DNA of 64,000 nt from Siphonodentalium dalli (GCA_032622095.1 CP136066.1:52542609-52606608); one strand, 5' to 3'. Shown: positions 14,601 through 26,264, numbered from the stretch's first letter. Notes: generated by a model not told the origin, from the sequence alone. Numbers and translations are program-made.

Positions 14601-16820
14601 TATAGTTGATTTAGGATTTCACCGCACGGGCTCCAATTTGGGGTTCACCATGTTAAGGGCCCATCATAGAGAATGGGTAGGAGTCAAAATATCTGGATTC
14701 TGGAAATATAATATGAACGTTGGGACATATCTGGACCGTCCTGCATCCATACATGACTAATATATAGTTGACTTAGGTTTTCATCGCACGGGCTCCGATT
14801 TGGGGTTCACCATGTTAAGGGCCCATCATAGCAAATGCGTAGGAGTCTAAATATCTTGATTCTTGCGGTATAATATGAACGTTGGGACATATATGAATCG
14901 TCCTGCATCCCTATAAGACTAATATATAGTTGATTTAGGATTTCACCGCACGGGCTCCAATTTAGGGTTCACCATGTTAAGGGCCCATCATAGAGAATGG
15001 GTAGGAGTCTAAATATCTGGATTCTTGCAGTATAATATGAACGTTGGGACATATATGAATCGTCCTGCATCCCTATATGACTAATAGATAGTTGATTTAG
15101 GTTTTCACCGCACAGGCTCCAATTTGGGGTTCACCATGTTAAGGGCTGATCATAGAGAATGGGTAGGAATCTAAATATCTGGATTCTGGAAATATAATAT
15201 GAACTTTGGGACATATCTGGACCGTCCTGCATCCGTACATGACTAATATATAGTTGACTTAGGTTTTCACCGCATGGGCTCCGATTTGGGGTTCACCATG
15301 TTAAGGGCCCATCATAGAGAATGGGTAGGAGTCAAAATATCTGGATTCTGGAAATAGAATATGAACGTTGGGACATATATGAATCGTCCTGCATCCCTAT
15401 AAGACTAATATATAGTTGATTTAGGATTTCACCGCACGGGCTCCAATTTAGGGTTCACCATGTTAAGGGCCCATCATAGAGAATGGGTAGGAGTCTAAAT
15501 ATCTGGATTCTTGCAGTATAATATGAACGTTGGGACATATATGAATCGTCCTGCATCCCTATATGACTAATATATAGTTGATTTAGGTTTTCACCGCATA
15601 GGCTCCAATTTGGGGTTCACCATGTTAAGGGCTGATCATAGAGAATGGGTAGGAATCTAAATATCTGGATTCTGGAAATATAATATGAGCGTTGGGACAT
15701 ATCTGGACCGTCCTGCATCCGTACATGACTAATATATAGTTGACTTAGGTTTTCACCACACGGGCTCCGATTTGGGGTTCACCATGTTAAGGGCCCTTCA
15801 TAGAGAATGGGTAGGAGTCAAAATATCTGGATTCTTGCGATATAATATGAACGTTGGGACATATATGAATCGTCCTGCATCCGTACATGATTAATATATA
15901 GTTGACTTAGGGTCTCACCGCACGGGCTCCAATTTGGGGTTCAGCATGTTAAGGGCCCATCATGGAGAATGGGTAGGAGTCAAAATATCTGGATTCTGGA
16001 AATATAATATGAACGTTGGGACATATATGAATCGTCCTGCATCCCTATATGACTAATATATAGTTGATTTAGGATTTCACCGCATGGGCTCCGATTTGGG
16101 GTTCACCATGTTAAGGGCCCATCATAGCAAATGCGTAGGAGTCTAAATATCTGGATTCTTGGGATATAATATGAGCGTTGGGACATATCTGGATCGTCCT
16201 GCATCCAAATATGACTAATATATAGTTGACTTAGGTTATCACCGCACGGGCTCCAATTTGGGGTTCACCATGTTAAGGGCCCATCATAGAGAATGGGTAG
16301 GAATCAACATATCTGGATTCTGGAAGTATAATATGAAAGTTGGGACATATCTGGACCGTCCTGCATCCCTATATGACTAATATATAGTTGATTTAGGATT
16401 TCACCGCACAGGCTCCGATTTGGTGTTCACCATGTTAAGGGCCCATCATAGAGAATGGGAAGGAGTCTAAATATCTTGATTCTTGGGATATAATATGAAC
16501 GTTGGGACATATATGAATCGTCCTGCATCCGTACATGACTAATATATAGTTGACTTAGGGTCTCACCGCACAGGCTCCGATTTGGGGTTCACCATGCTAA
16601 GGGCCCATCATAGAGAATGGGTAGGAGTCTAAATATCTGGATTCGTGCAATATAATATGAACGTTGGGATATATATGAATCGTCCTGCATCCCTATATGA
16701 CTAATATATAGTTGATTTAGGATTTCACCGCACGGGCTCCAATTTGGGGTTCACCATGTTAATGGCTGATCATAGAGAATGGGTAGGAATCTAAATATCT
16801 GGATTCTGGAAATATAATAT
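8700..16820. repeat. Satellite higher-order domain 2
   Basis: A different set of markers is shared here. GCGGTATAATATG is at 8,871, 9,195, 11,787, 14,541 and 14,865. CATCCAAATATGAC is near 10,531, 12,961, 16,201 and 17,335. GCATCCCTATAAGAC is at 9,721, 12,313 and 15,391. Spacings are 2, 7, 15, 16, 19 and 20 monomers, all exact multiples of 162. The block set differs from that of domain 1, so the two halves were amplified separately. Confidence 0.85.
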
Positions 16821-17956
16821 GAACTTTGGGACATATCTGGACCGTCCTGCATCCGTACATGACTTATATATAGTTGACTTAGGTTTTCACTACACGGGCT
16901 CCGATTTGGGGTTCACCATGTTAAGGGCCCTTCATAGAGAATGGGTAGGAGTCAAAATATCTGGATTCTTGCGATATAATATGAACGTTGGGACATATAT
17001 GAATCGTCCTGCATCCGTACATGATTAATATATAGTTGACTTAGGGTCTTACCGCACGGGCTCCAATTTGGGGTTCAGCATGTTAAGGGCCCATCATAGC
17101 GAATGGGTGGGAGTCAAAATATCTGGATTCTGGAAATATAATATGAACGTTGGGACATATATGAATCGTCCTGCATCCCTATATGACTAATATATAGTTG
17201 ATTTAGGATTTCACCGCATGGGCTCCGATTTGGGGTTCACCATGTTAAGGGCCCACCATAGCAAATGCGTAGGAGTCTAAATATCTGGATTCTTGGGATA
17301 TAATATGAGCGTTGGGACATATCTGGATCGTCCTGCATCCAAATATGACTAATATATAGTTGACTTAGGTTTTCACCGCACGGGCTCCAATTTGTGGTTC
17401 ACCATGTTAAGGGCCCATCTTAAAGAATGGGTAGGAGTCAAAATATCTGGATTCTGGAAATATAATATGAACGTTGGGACATATCTGGACCGTCCTGCAT
17501 CCGTACATGACTAATATATAGTTGACTTAGGTTTTCACAGCATGGGCTCCGATTTGGGGTTCACCATGTTAAGGGCCCATCATAGAGAATGGGTAGGAGT
17601 CAAAATATCTGGATTCTGGAAATATAATATGAACGTTGAGACATCTCTGGACCGTCCTGCATCCGTACATGACTAATATATAGTTGACTTAGGTTTTCAC
17701 CGCACGGGCTCCAATTTGGGGTTCACCATTTTAAGGGCCCACCATAGAAAATTGTAGGAGTCTAAATATCTGTTTTCTTGGAATATATTATGAACGTTGG
17801 GACATATATGGACCATCCTGCATCTGTACATGACTACTATATAGTTAACTTAGGTTTTCACTGTACATACTCCAATTCGGGGTTCAAACATTTAAGGGCC
17901 CATCAAGGAAAATGGGGAGGTGCCTAAATCTTTGTATTCTGGAAATATAATATGAA

Positions 17957-20080
17957 TTATTTTTAGTGACAATTATTACATGCTAGCTAGATAGATAATC
18001 CACCACACTTAGCTACATTGATAAATACTACCGCCCGTATAAACTTTGTGAAAATCATAACTAGCTATAGTGACCAATGTAACTGGCTTTATAGACTTAC
18101 CTTGCTACTGAGCTATAGTGACAATTTTAGTAGCTGGAGAGATAGACTATCGGCAATTGATAGCTATAATGACAATATTACTCTCTAGATAGACTGCATA
18201 TCCACCATGATTAGCTATAGTGTCTAGCGTAATTGCTTGATAGGCTTACCATTCTGTTTAGCTATAATGACTACACTTACTAGCCTGTTGCATAGGCTAT
18301 GCACCATCGGTAGCTTCACCGATCAATATCACTGTCCATTTGTACTGTGTAACCAAATTGACAGGCTCTAGTGACTAATGTAACTTACCACCATGGTTAG
18401 TTATAATGTCTACACATACATGTATGAGCTTTTCTTGATAGATTATCCACCGACATTACTGTCCATATGTACTGAATTACCACAATTACTAGGGATATTG
18501 ACTAATTTAGCTCCCTTAATACTAGTGAATAGACTTACCACCCTGATTAGCTATAGTGACTATTATTATTAGCTGGATAAATAGACCACCCACTCGCCAG
18601 TGCTAGCTATAGTGATTAATATTACTATCTATGTAAACTGCATAACCACCACGATTAGCCATTATGATTAATGGATAGAAAAGCCACCATAGTTAGCTAT
18701 ATAGATCAACAGTACTGTCTATGTAGACTGAATACCCACCAGGACTAGTTATAGTGACTGCAGTAAATGGCTAGACAAACTTACCATCCTGCAGTGACTA
18801 ATCTTACTAGCTTGCGATATACACTGTCTTTCTATCTGGCTACTTTGATCTATATTATTGCCCATATATACTGAATAATCACCATGGGTAGCTATAATCA
18901 TACACAGTGACTGTCTATATTGACTAATTATCTGTCTGGATAGACTTACCACCCAGGTTAGCTTGACTACACCCAGGTTATTGACTACACTAACTAGCCT
19001 TCTGGATAGATTATCCATAATAGCTAGATACGTTGATCAATACTACTGCCCACATTGCACCGACTAACAACAATGGCTAACTATAGTCACTGACTAACTA
19101 TCTAGATAGACTCACCATCCGGATTATAGCTTTAGTGACTAGATTTACTAGCTTATACTGTATAAAATATATACCTACCTAGCTACTTTGATCAATATTG
19201 CTATCCACGTGTATTGAATAAACACCATGGCTAGCTACAGTGACTAATGTAACTGGCTATATAAACATACCACCATGATTGGCTATTATTAATAGATGTG
19301 TATAGACTATCCGACATTACTACCTAGATAAACTGAACAACCACCATGACCAACTATTGTGGCTAATGTAACTGGCTAGATAGACATATCACCCTTGTAA
19401 GATATAGCGACTATTCCTACAAGCTGGCAAGATAGATAAGTCACCACAGCTTGCCATCTTGATTAATAGTACTATATATATACTGATGACCATGACTAGT
19501 ACGAATTAGTAACTAGCTATGTTGATCAATATAACTGCCCATGTATACTGAATAACCACCTTCAGCTATAGTGACTAATCTTATTACCTTGCTACCGACT
19601 ATCCACCAGAGCTAGCTACATTGACCAATATTACCTCTCATATACCGAATAACCATTATGACTAGCTGGTAGTGACTAATGTAACTTGATAGATGGACTC
19701 ACCTCACTGGTTATCTATGGCGACTACTCTTACTAGTATGCTTTATCTACTATCCCCCATAACTACATGTACTACTTTGATCAATATTGCTGCCCATACA
19801 TACCGACATTCATACTGAATAACCATTATGACTGGCTGGTAGTAACTAATGCAACTTGATATATATATATTTACTACACTGGTTAGCTATAGAGACTACT
19901 ATTACTAGTCTGCTTTATAGACTATCCACCATAGCTTGCTACTTTGATCAATATTGCTGCCTATATATACCGATAGTCATATTGAATAACCAATATGACT
20001 AGCTAATAGTGACTAATGTAACTGGCTATATAGGCTTACCACACTGGATAGCATAGTGTATATTCTTACTTGCTGCTCCC
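17957..20080. repeat. Old, diverged tandem repeat (about 150-190-bp unit, about 50-bp subunits)
   Basis: Built from variants of TAGCTATAGTGACTA followed by landmarks such as GATAGACTATCCACCA and TTTGATCAATATTACTGCCC, then CTGAATAACCACCATGAC. The landmark TTTGATCAATATT or its variants occurs near 18,845, 19,032, 19,188, 19,774 and 19,942. Within each unit TAGCTA-type starts recur about every 50 bp, suggesting a triplication. Divergence is far higher than in the adjoining satellite, so this is an older array. Confidence 0.8.
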
Positions 20081-20302
20081 ATGTAGATAGTCTGTCTGGA
20101 CAGTGATGCTCTTGTCCAACATATGTCTGCGTCTGAGCTGATAATAAACGCTCTTTATTTATCATCTAATTTATTTGTACCCATTTAAGTAGTCTGCGTC
20201 AACGGCATCTACCCCAAGACACTCCAGTTTATCCCTGTGTTTAAATTTTCACTAACCAGTTTCAGTCATTTTGGGTATATAATTAGTTGGTTAGTTAAAT
20301 TA

Positions 20303-20536
20303 TCACAGTGCCATTTTAATTAATACAATATGAACCCGGACAAATGAACAAATAGACAAATAACATTGAGATTTATAAGTATAAAGTATTCTAGTTCTAA
20401 CGTGTGTGGTTTCTGTGAGGACCTTTAAATGTTTGTCAAACTCTATCGGCACATTCTCTATGGCTTCGCTGAAATTCGGGAATTGCAGATTCGCATTCTC
20501 AACAGCGTTATCCCCCTTATAAAATGATATTTTCAT
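20303..20536 (-). CDS. Possible gene fragment, unrecognised
   Basis: A 77-codon minus-strand ORF starting MKISFYKGDNAVENANL. The first 48 or so codons have mixed acidic and polar composition (FSEAIENVPIEFDKHLKVL) and look protein-like. The remainder is AT-driven and may read into an intron. A GTTAGA near the change could be a weak donor. There is no recognisable domain. It sits between two tandem-repeat regions, and chance is a real alternative. Confidence 0.2.
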   Translation of the reverse strand: MKISFYKGDNAVENANLQFPNFSEAIENVPIEFDKHLKVLTETTHVRTRILYTYKSQCYLSICSFVRVHIVLIKMAL

Positions 20537-20599
20537 TTTTCTAATTGGAGTTATTCCACGATAAGTATTGGTGACTTTGTGACAAAAAAAAACACGTCG

Positions 20600-20935
20600 A
20601 ATTTTTTTAACGAGTTGCGCTTGTATCGCTTTGTATCAATGGTTACTACGGGGACGCAGATAATCACTGGAAATAAAAACGATTTTTTAACTGCTGTGAC
20701 GCTTGTATCGCTCTGTATCAAGGGTTACTACTGGGACGCAGATAATCACTAGAAATTAAATCAACTCTGTGAGATTCTGTAACGCTTGTATCGCTCTGTA
20801 TCAAGGGTTACTACTGGGACGCAGATAATCACAAGAAATAAAAACGATTCCTAAAACTTATGTAACGCTTGTATCGCTCTGTATCAAGGGTTACTACTGG
20901 GACGCAGATAACGACAAGAAAACCATAGTCAGAAA
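20600..20935. repeat. Small 82-bp tandem array (4 copies)
   Basis: Copies of GCTTGTATCGCTCTGTATCAAGG...ACTGGGACGCAGATAA start near 20,629, 20,711, 20,787 and 20,868. The first copy is the most diverged. It is the same family as the large arrays at 23,045-25,846. Confidence 0.9.
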
Positions 20936-21099
20936 TGGTAACGCCACCAATATCATATTATTAGCCATAAATATAAATTTAATAATAATTATTCTAAAAA
21001 CTAGCTTTCAAATTTTATGTGGGAAATTTGCATACTTCCATATTTCAAGTTTTCCCGTTTCTCGTGTTATACATTACTTTCTTCAAACTGTCTACTTTA

Positions 21100-21620
21100 T
21101 TACACAAGCTGATGGCCCCGACTTCGTCCGGGCTGTTTCCCATCTGATTTCCGGCGAAAGGCGGGATTTGACCTTCAATTGACTATTTCGAAAGTCAGGT
21201 CAGGGTCATGATTTAACCCGCCCAAAACACCCCCACCCGGAGAAAAGTACCCCTAGGTATAACATTTCGTCGAAATCCGTCCGTTTTACCCCACTTGACC
21301 TTTAATTAACAATTGTGAAGGTCAAGGTAAGGTCGGAGTCATGATTTGACCCGTTTTACCCGATTTGACCTTTGATTGACCACATTGAAGGTTAAGGTCA
21401 CGCCGAGGTCACGATTTGACCCGTTCAAAACACTCCCGGGACAAATGTATCCCTAGGTATCAAATTTCGCCGAAATTTGTCCGTTTTACCCAAATTGACC
21501 TTGCATTGACAGTTTTAAAGGTCAAGGTCAGGTCGGAGTCACGATTTGACCCGTCCAAAACACTTCCCGGACACAAATACAAGTATCAAGTATCAAATTA
21601 CGTTGAAATATATGGAAAGC
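21100..21620. repeat. About 128-bp tandem repeat rich in TGACC/GGTCA
   Basis: Four copies start TTGACCTT near 21,168, 21,294, 21,363 and 21,493; one is shortened to about 69 bp by an internal deletion. Each copy carries AAGGTCA-like steps, then ATTTGACCCG, CCTAGGTAT and a GTCCGTTTTACCC block. The family resembles non-coding repeats common in marine invertebrates, but I cannot name it. One open frame (21,416-21,637) is incidental. Confidence 0.8.
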
Positions 21621-21639
21621 CGAAGAGGACATGTTAGTT

Positions 21640-21985
21640 GCTAATTGCTAGATATACGACGCACGACTTGTCGCGGTATTTTAAAGGTGTTTCAAACTAG
21701 GAGATAGAAGTATTCTGCGTTTCAAATGGTGATGAATTATAGTATTTTATTCAAATTTTATGGCATAAATTGTTATTAAAACCGTATATACTATAAACAA
21801 ATGAATGACTCGAAAATTAAGTGGGCCTTTAAACAAAGTCACAATTGCAGTTAGGCTCATCTCATACTCGTCTATTCAGCGATATTCTGCTGCGCAGTTT
21901 GTTATAGCCTCCAGTATTTATTGAGCGTTATAGCCCCACTGTTATAATTCGCCTTTAGCAGGCGTTCTCTTGCCTCAGATTATTG
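21640..21985. other. No gene or repeat recognised
   Basis: Unremarkable AT-rich sequence between two repeat regions. Nothing supported on either strand. Confidence 0.5.
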
Positions 21986-22078
21986 AGATATTAGGTCACA
22001 CGTAATGACATTAAATCGCACGGAAACATAGCAATTGTGTGGGCTGCTTGGCGTGAATATGTAATGAGAAATAAGGTC

Positions 22079-22836
22079 ATACGTAATGACATTAAACTCA
22101 AGAAAACCCGCGAAAACAGAACAAAATCACATTTAATGTTTTAAGTTATTTCCTTCATAAAAAGAATCTTCGTGATAATGAACCCTCTCAATACTTTAGA
22201 ATATAGAATTAACCTTAAAATAACATCAACCTTCGGAATACAGAACCTTCGGAATAACGAACCTTCGGATTGGTGAACCTTCGGAATAGCGAACATTCAG
22301 AGAAATTTCGGAATAGTGGACCTTCGGGATAGTGAACCTTCGGAATAGAGACATGCCCCCAATATTCATATTATATGCCCAGAGTTCAAAGGTATGGGCC
22401 CATAAAATTCTAAATTTGGCCCTTACAATATTGAACTCCAAATTGGAGCCCACACAGAACATCACTTAAGTCAACTGTACCTGTGTCATGTCCCAATGCA
22501 GGAGGGTCCATTTATACCACAACATTCATATTATATGCCAATAATTCAAAGGTGTGGCCCACGTAATCACATTAAATCTCAAGAAAACCCGCGAAAACAA
22601 GACAAAATCACATTTAATGCTCTAAGTTAAGTTATTTCCTCCTGTATCTGTATCGGTATGCGCGCAGGATCAGTTCGGATGTGAGCGCACACTCCATAAA
22701 AAGAATCTTTGTGATAATGAACCCTCTCAAATTAGTCTCAATACTTTACAATATAGAATTAACCTAAAAATAACAAAAACATTCGGAATAGAGAACCTTC
22801 GGAATAGCGGACCTTCGGGATAGCGAACCTTCATAA
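22079..22836. repeat. Direct duplication, about 480-bp offset
   Basis: The block starting near ACGTAATGACATTAAA at 22,080 and running through GAAAACCCGCGAAAAC, CACATTTAATG and AAAAGAATCTTCGTGATAATGAACC into the CCTTCGGAATA repeat is repeated from about 22,558. An extra insertion of about 60 bp sits in the second copy. A third, short copy of the start is near 21,990. Confidence 0.8.
22223..22352. repeat. 16-bp minisatellite (CCTTCGGAATAGCGAA)
   Basis: Seven or so copies of a 16-bp unit based on CCTTCGGAATAGNGAA, with one irregular unit near 22,295. A shorter run of the same unit is at 22,781-22,836 in the duplicate block. Confidence 0.85.
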
Positions 22837-23044
22837 TAGAAACAGGTCCCCACAATTACACCGGTGACGTAAACACACGTGCTAATCTTTGTCGTACTAT
22901 CGTGACTCTATCGGTACGGTTTATACTCAAGTACGAAATAACCATCATACATTCGACCAATGGATTATCGATCGACCACAGAATATGAAAAACTCTACAC
23001 CAGCTTACACCACTGTGTAGCGTAATGAGAAATAAAATCAACTA
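22837..23044. other. Flank before the main 82-bp array
   Basis: Short unique segment. The minus-strand ORF here has no recognisable content. Confidence 0.5.
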
Positions 23045-24113
23045 TGTAAGATTCTGTAACGCTTGTATCGCTCTGTATCAAGGGTTACTACTGGGACGCA
23101 GATAATCACTAGAAATAAAAACGATTTTTTAACTGCTGTAACGCTTGTATCGCTCTGTATCAAGGGTTACTACTGGGACGCAGATAACAATGAGAAATAA
23201 AAACGATTTTTTAACTGCTGTACCGCTTGTATCGCTCTGTATCAAGGGTTACTACTGGGACGCAGATAACGATGAGAAATACAAACGATTTTTAACTGCT
23301 GTAACGCTTGTATCGCTCTGTATCAAGGGTTACTACTGGGACGGAGATAACGACGAGAAATAAAAACGATTTTTTAACTGCTGTAACGCTTGTATCGCTC
23401 TGTATCAAGGGTTACTACTGGGACGCAGATAACGATGAGAAATAAAATCAACTCTGTAAGATTCTGTAACGCTTGTATCGCTCTGTATCAAGGGTCACTA
23501 CTGGGACGCAGATAATCACTAGAAATAAAAACGATTTTTTAACTGCTGTAACGCTTGTATCGCTCTGTATCAAGGGTTACTACTGGGACGCAGATAATCA
23601 CTAGAAATAAAAACGATTTTTTAACTGCTGTAACGCTTGTATCGAGTAGTATCAAGGGTTACCACTGGGACGCAGATAACGACGAGAAATAAAAACGATT
23701 TTTTAACTGCTGTAACGCTTGTATCGCTCTGTATCAAGGGTTACTACTGGGACGCAGATAATCACTAGAAATAAAAACGATTTTTTAACTGCTGTAACGC
23801 TTGTATCGCTCTGTATCAAGGGTTACTACTGGGAATCAGATAACGATGAGAAATAATAACGATTTTTTAACTGCTGTAACGCTTGTATCACTCTGTATCA
23901 AGGGTTACTACTGGGACGCAGATAATCACTAGAAATAAAAATCAACTCTGTAAGATTCTGTAACGCTTGTATCGCTCTGTATCAAGGGTTACTACTGGGA
24001 CGCAGATAATCACTAGAAATAAAATCAACTCTGTAAGATTCTGTAACGCTTGTATCGCTCTGTATCAAGGGTTACTACTGAGACGCAGATAACGATGAGA
24101 AATAAAAACATAT
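23045..24113. repeat. 82-bp tandem array, first block (about 13 copies)
   Basis: Unit AACGCTTGTATCGCTCTGT...GGGTTACTACTGGGACGCAG...GAAATAAAAACGATTTTTTAACTGCTGT; starts at 23,058 and 23,140 give an 82-bp period. Two linker forms alternate: ACGATTTTTTAACTGCTG and ATCAACTCTGTAAGATTCTG. Other variants are AATCACTAGAAAT or AACGATGAGAAAT, and GACGGAG or GACGCAG. Short frames in the array are by-products. Confidence 0.95.
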
Positions 24114-24363
24114 TTTGTCAGCTTCTGTAACGCTTGTCCAGCTCTGTATCGAGGCTTTCTACATGGGACAAAAACATACCCCCTTAACTTTTTGCTCACG
24201 TTTCTTGCCATATCTACAGGTGACACTATGCGTAACTGGTGCATTTGTGTATATTATAGAAATGCACACGGTGTGCATATGTATAAAACATTATGACAAC
24301 GACCCAATCAGCCATACTGGCCATAGAATTTCTTTAAATTTTGCTGATACGGATATATAAAAC
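24114..24363. repeat. 250-bp non-repetitive module ending the array (copy 1)
   Basis: It begins inside a diverged unit (CGCTTGTCCAGCTCTGTATCGAGG) and continues with about 190 bp of unique sequence. This includes a perfect 8-bp inverted repeat, ATGCACAC-G-GTGTGCAT, near 24,262. It ends GATATATAAAACTT, after which the 82-bp array restarts. An 81-codon frame (MSASVTLVQLC...) spans it and is repeated exactly in copy 2. The frame begins in repeat-derived sequence, so I do not call a gene. The layout of tandem core plus hairpin-bearing tail recalls non-autonomous rolling-circle elements, but no diagnostic terminus is visible. Confidence 0.8.
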
Positions 24364-25846
24364 TTTTTTAACTGCTGTAACGCTTGTATCGCTCTGTATC
24401 AAGGGTTACTACTGGGACGGAGATAACGACGAGAAATAAAAACGATTTTTTAACTGCTGTAACGCTTGTATCGCTCTGTATCAAGGGTTACTACTGGGAC
24501 GGAGATAATCACTGGAAATAAAAACGATTTTTTAACTGCTGTAACGCTTGTATCGCTCTGTATCAAGGGTTACTACTGGGACGGAGATAATCACTGGAAA
24601 TAAAAACGATTTTTTAACTGCTGTAACGCTTGTATCGCTCTGTATCAAGGGTTACTACTGGGACGGAGATAATCACTGGAAATAAAAACGATTCTTTAAA
24701 CTTCTGTAACGCTTGTATCGCTCTGTATCAAGGGTTACTACTGGGACGCAGATAATCACTAGAAATAAAAACGATTTTTTAACTGCTGTAACGCTTGTAT
24801 CGCTCTGTATCAAGGGTTACTACTGGGACGGAGATAATCACTGGAAATAAAAACGATTTTTTAACTGCTGTAACGCTTGTATCGCTCTGTATCAAGGGTT
24901 ACTACTGGGACGCAGATAACGATGAGAAATAAAAATGATTTTTTAACTGCTGTAACGCTTGTATCGCTCTGTATCAAGGGTTACTACTGGGACGCAGATA
25001 ACGATGAGAAATAAAAACGATTTTTTAACTGCTGTAACGCTTGTATCGCTCTGTATCAAGGGTTACTACTGGGACGGAGATAACGACGAGAAATAAAAAC
25101 GATTTTTTAACTGCTGTAACGCTTGTATCGCTCTGTATCAAGGGTTACTACTGGGACGCAGATAACGATGAGAAATAAAATCAACTCTGTAAGATTCTGT
25201 AACGCTTGTATCGCTTTGTATCAAGGGTCACTACTGGGACGCAGATAATCACTAGAAATAAAAACGATTTTTTAACTGCTGTAACGCTTGTATCGCTCTG
25301 TATCAAGGGTTACTACTGGGACGCAGATAATCACTAGAAATAAAAACGATTTTTTAACTGCTGTAACGCTTGTATCGAGTAGTATCAAGGGTTACCACTG
25401 GGACGCAGATAACGACGAGAAATAAAAACGATTTTTTAACTGCTGTAACGCTTGTATCGCTCTGTATCAAGGGTTACTACTGGGACGCAGATAATCACTA
25501 GAAATAAAAACGATTTTTTAACTGCTGTAACGCTTGTATCGCTCTGTATCAAGGGTTACTACTGGGAATCAGATAACGATGAGAAATAATAACGATTTTT
25601 TAACTGCTGTAACGCTTGTATCACTCTGTATCAAGGGTTACTACTGGGACGCAGATAATCACTAGAAATAAAAATCAACTCTGTAAGATTCTGTAACGCT
25701 TGTATCGCTCTGTATCAAGGGTTACTACTGGGACGCAGATAATCACTAGAAATAAAATCAACTCTGTAAGATTCTGTAACGCTTGTATCGCTCTGTATCA
25801 AGGGTTACTACTGAGACGCAGATAACGATGAGAAATAAAAACATAT
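24364..25846. repeat. 82-bp tandem array, second block (about 18 copies)
   Basis: The same unit as the first block. The right-hand part (from about 25,070) repeats the first block at an offset of exactly 1,733 bp, including private variants such as ATCGAGTAGTATCAAGG (23,641 and 25,374) and GGGAATCAGATAACG. Confidence 0.95.
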
Positions 25847-26096
25847 TTTGTCAGCTTCTGTAACGCTTGTCCAGCTCTGTATCGAGGCTTTCTACATGGG
25901 ACAAAAACATACCCCCTTAACTTTTTGCTCACGTTTCTTGCCATATCTACAGGTGACACTATGCGTAACTGGTGCATTTGTGTATATTATAGAAATGCAC
26001 ACGGTGTGCATATGTATAAAACATTATGACAACGACCCAATCAGCCATACTGGCCATAGAATTTCTTTAAATTTTGCTGATACGGATATATAAAAC
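25847..26096. repeat. 250-bp module (copy 2)
   Basis: The translated frame is identical to copy 1 over all 81 codons, so the duplication is recent. Here the module leads into unrelated sequence (AACTTAAGAATATT), marking the right edge of the array. Confidence 0.9.
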
Positions 26097-26264
26097 TTAA
26101 GAATATTATCATAGAATTATTATGTATTTGGTGCCAGCAATTTTCTATCGCTCCTTCATATTGAATTTAAAGACTGAAATTCAACTTTGACCCATTTCAC
26201 TCATATCTCTGGGAATAGGTACTGTTTATCAGTAAAAAAAGGCATTAAAGACATGTATACATGT

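Larger units (their letters stand above)
1004..17956. repeat. 162-bp satellite DNA array, about 104 monomers
   Basis: The marker TTCACCGCAC recurs at 1,021, 1,183, 1,344, 1,496 and 1,658. Marker distances across the whole array are exact multiples of 162. Monomers are mostly head-to-tail and close in length; one near 1,380 has lost about 10 bp. Variants fall into linked alternatives: TTAGGGTTT, TTAGGATTT or TTAGGTTTT; ATGAATCGTCC or CTGGACCGTCC; GAGAATGGG or GCAAATGCG; CCGTACATG or CCCTATATG. The last two or three units (about 17,690-17,956) are clearly degenerate, as expected at an array edge. A similar monomer length is known for several bivalve satellites, but I cannot assign this family. 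Short ORFs inside are satellite-derived. Confidence 0.97.

Noticed and set aside
16819-17028. 69-codon ORF inside the satellite as a gene
   Set aside because: It is 1.3 satellite monomers with the usual TAA changed to TTA. Reported as a property of the array, not as a gene.
1004-17956. CENP-B-box-like or telomere function from single TTAGGG per monomer
   Set aside because: No CENP-B box pattern was found. One hexamer per 162 bp in only some monomers is not telomeric sequence.
1004-17956. CRISPR-like array
   Set aside because: Direct repeats without unique spacers, monomers contiguous, and in a eukaryotic context.
23145-23363. 72-codon ORF MYRSVSRVTTG...
   Set aside because: Translation of the 82-bp tandem unit, showing the same peptide repeated.
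24115-24360. 81-codon ORF, present twice, as a duplicated gene
   Set aside because: Starts in repeat-derived sequence. Identity of the two copies is explained by the recent 1,733-bp duplication, not by constraint.
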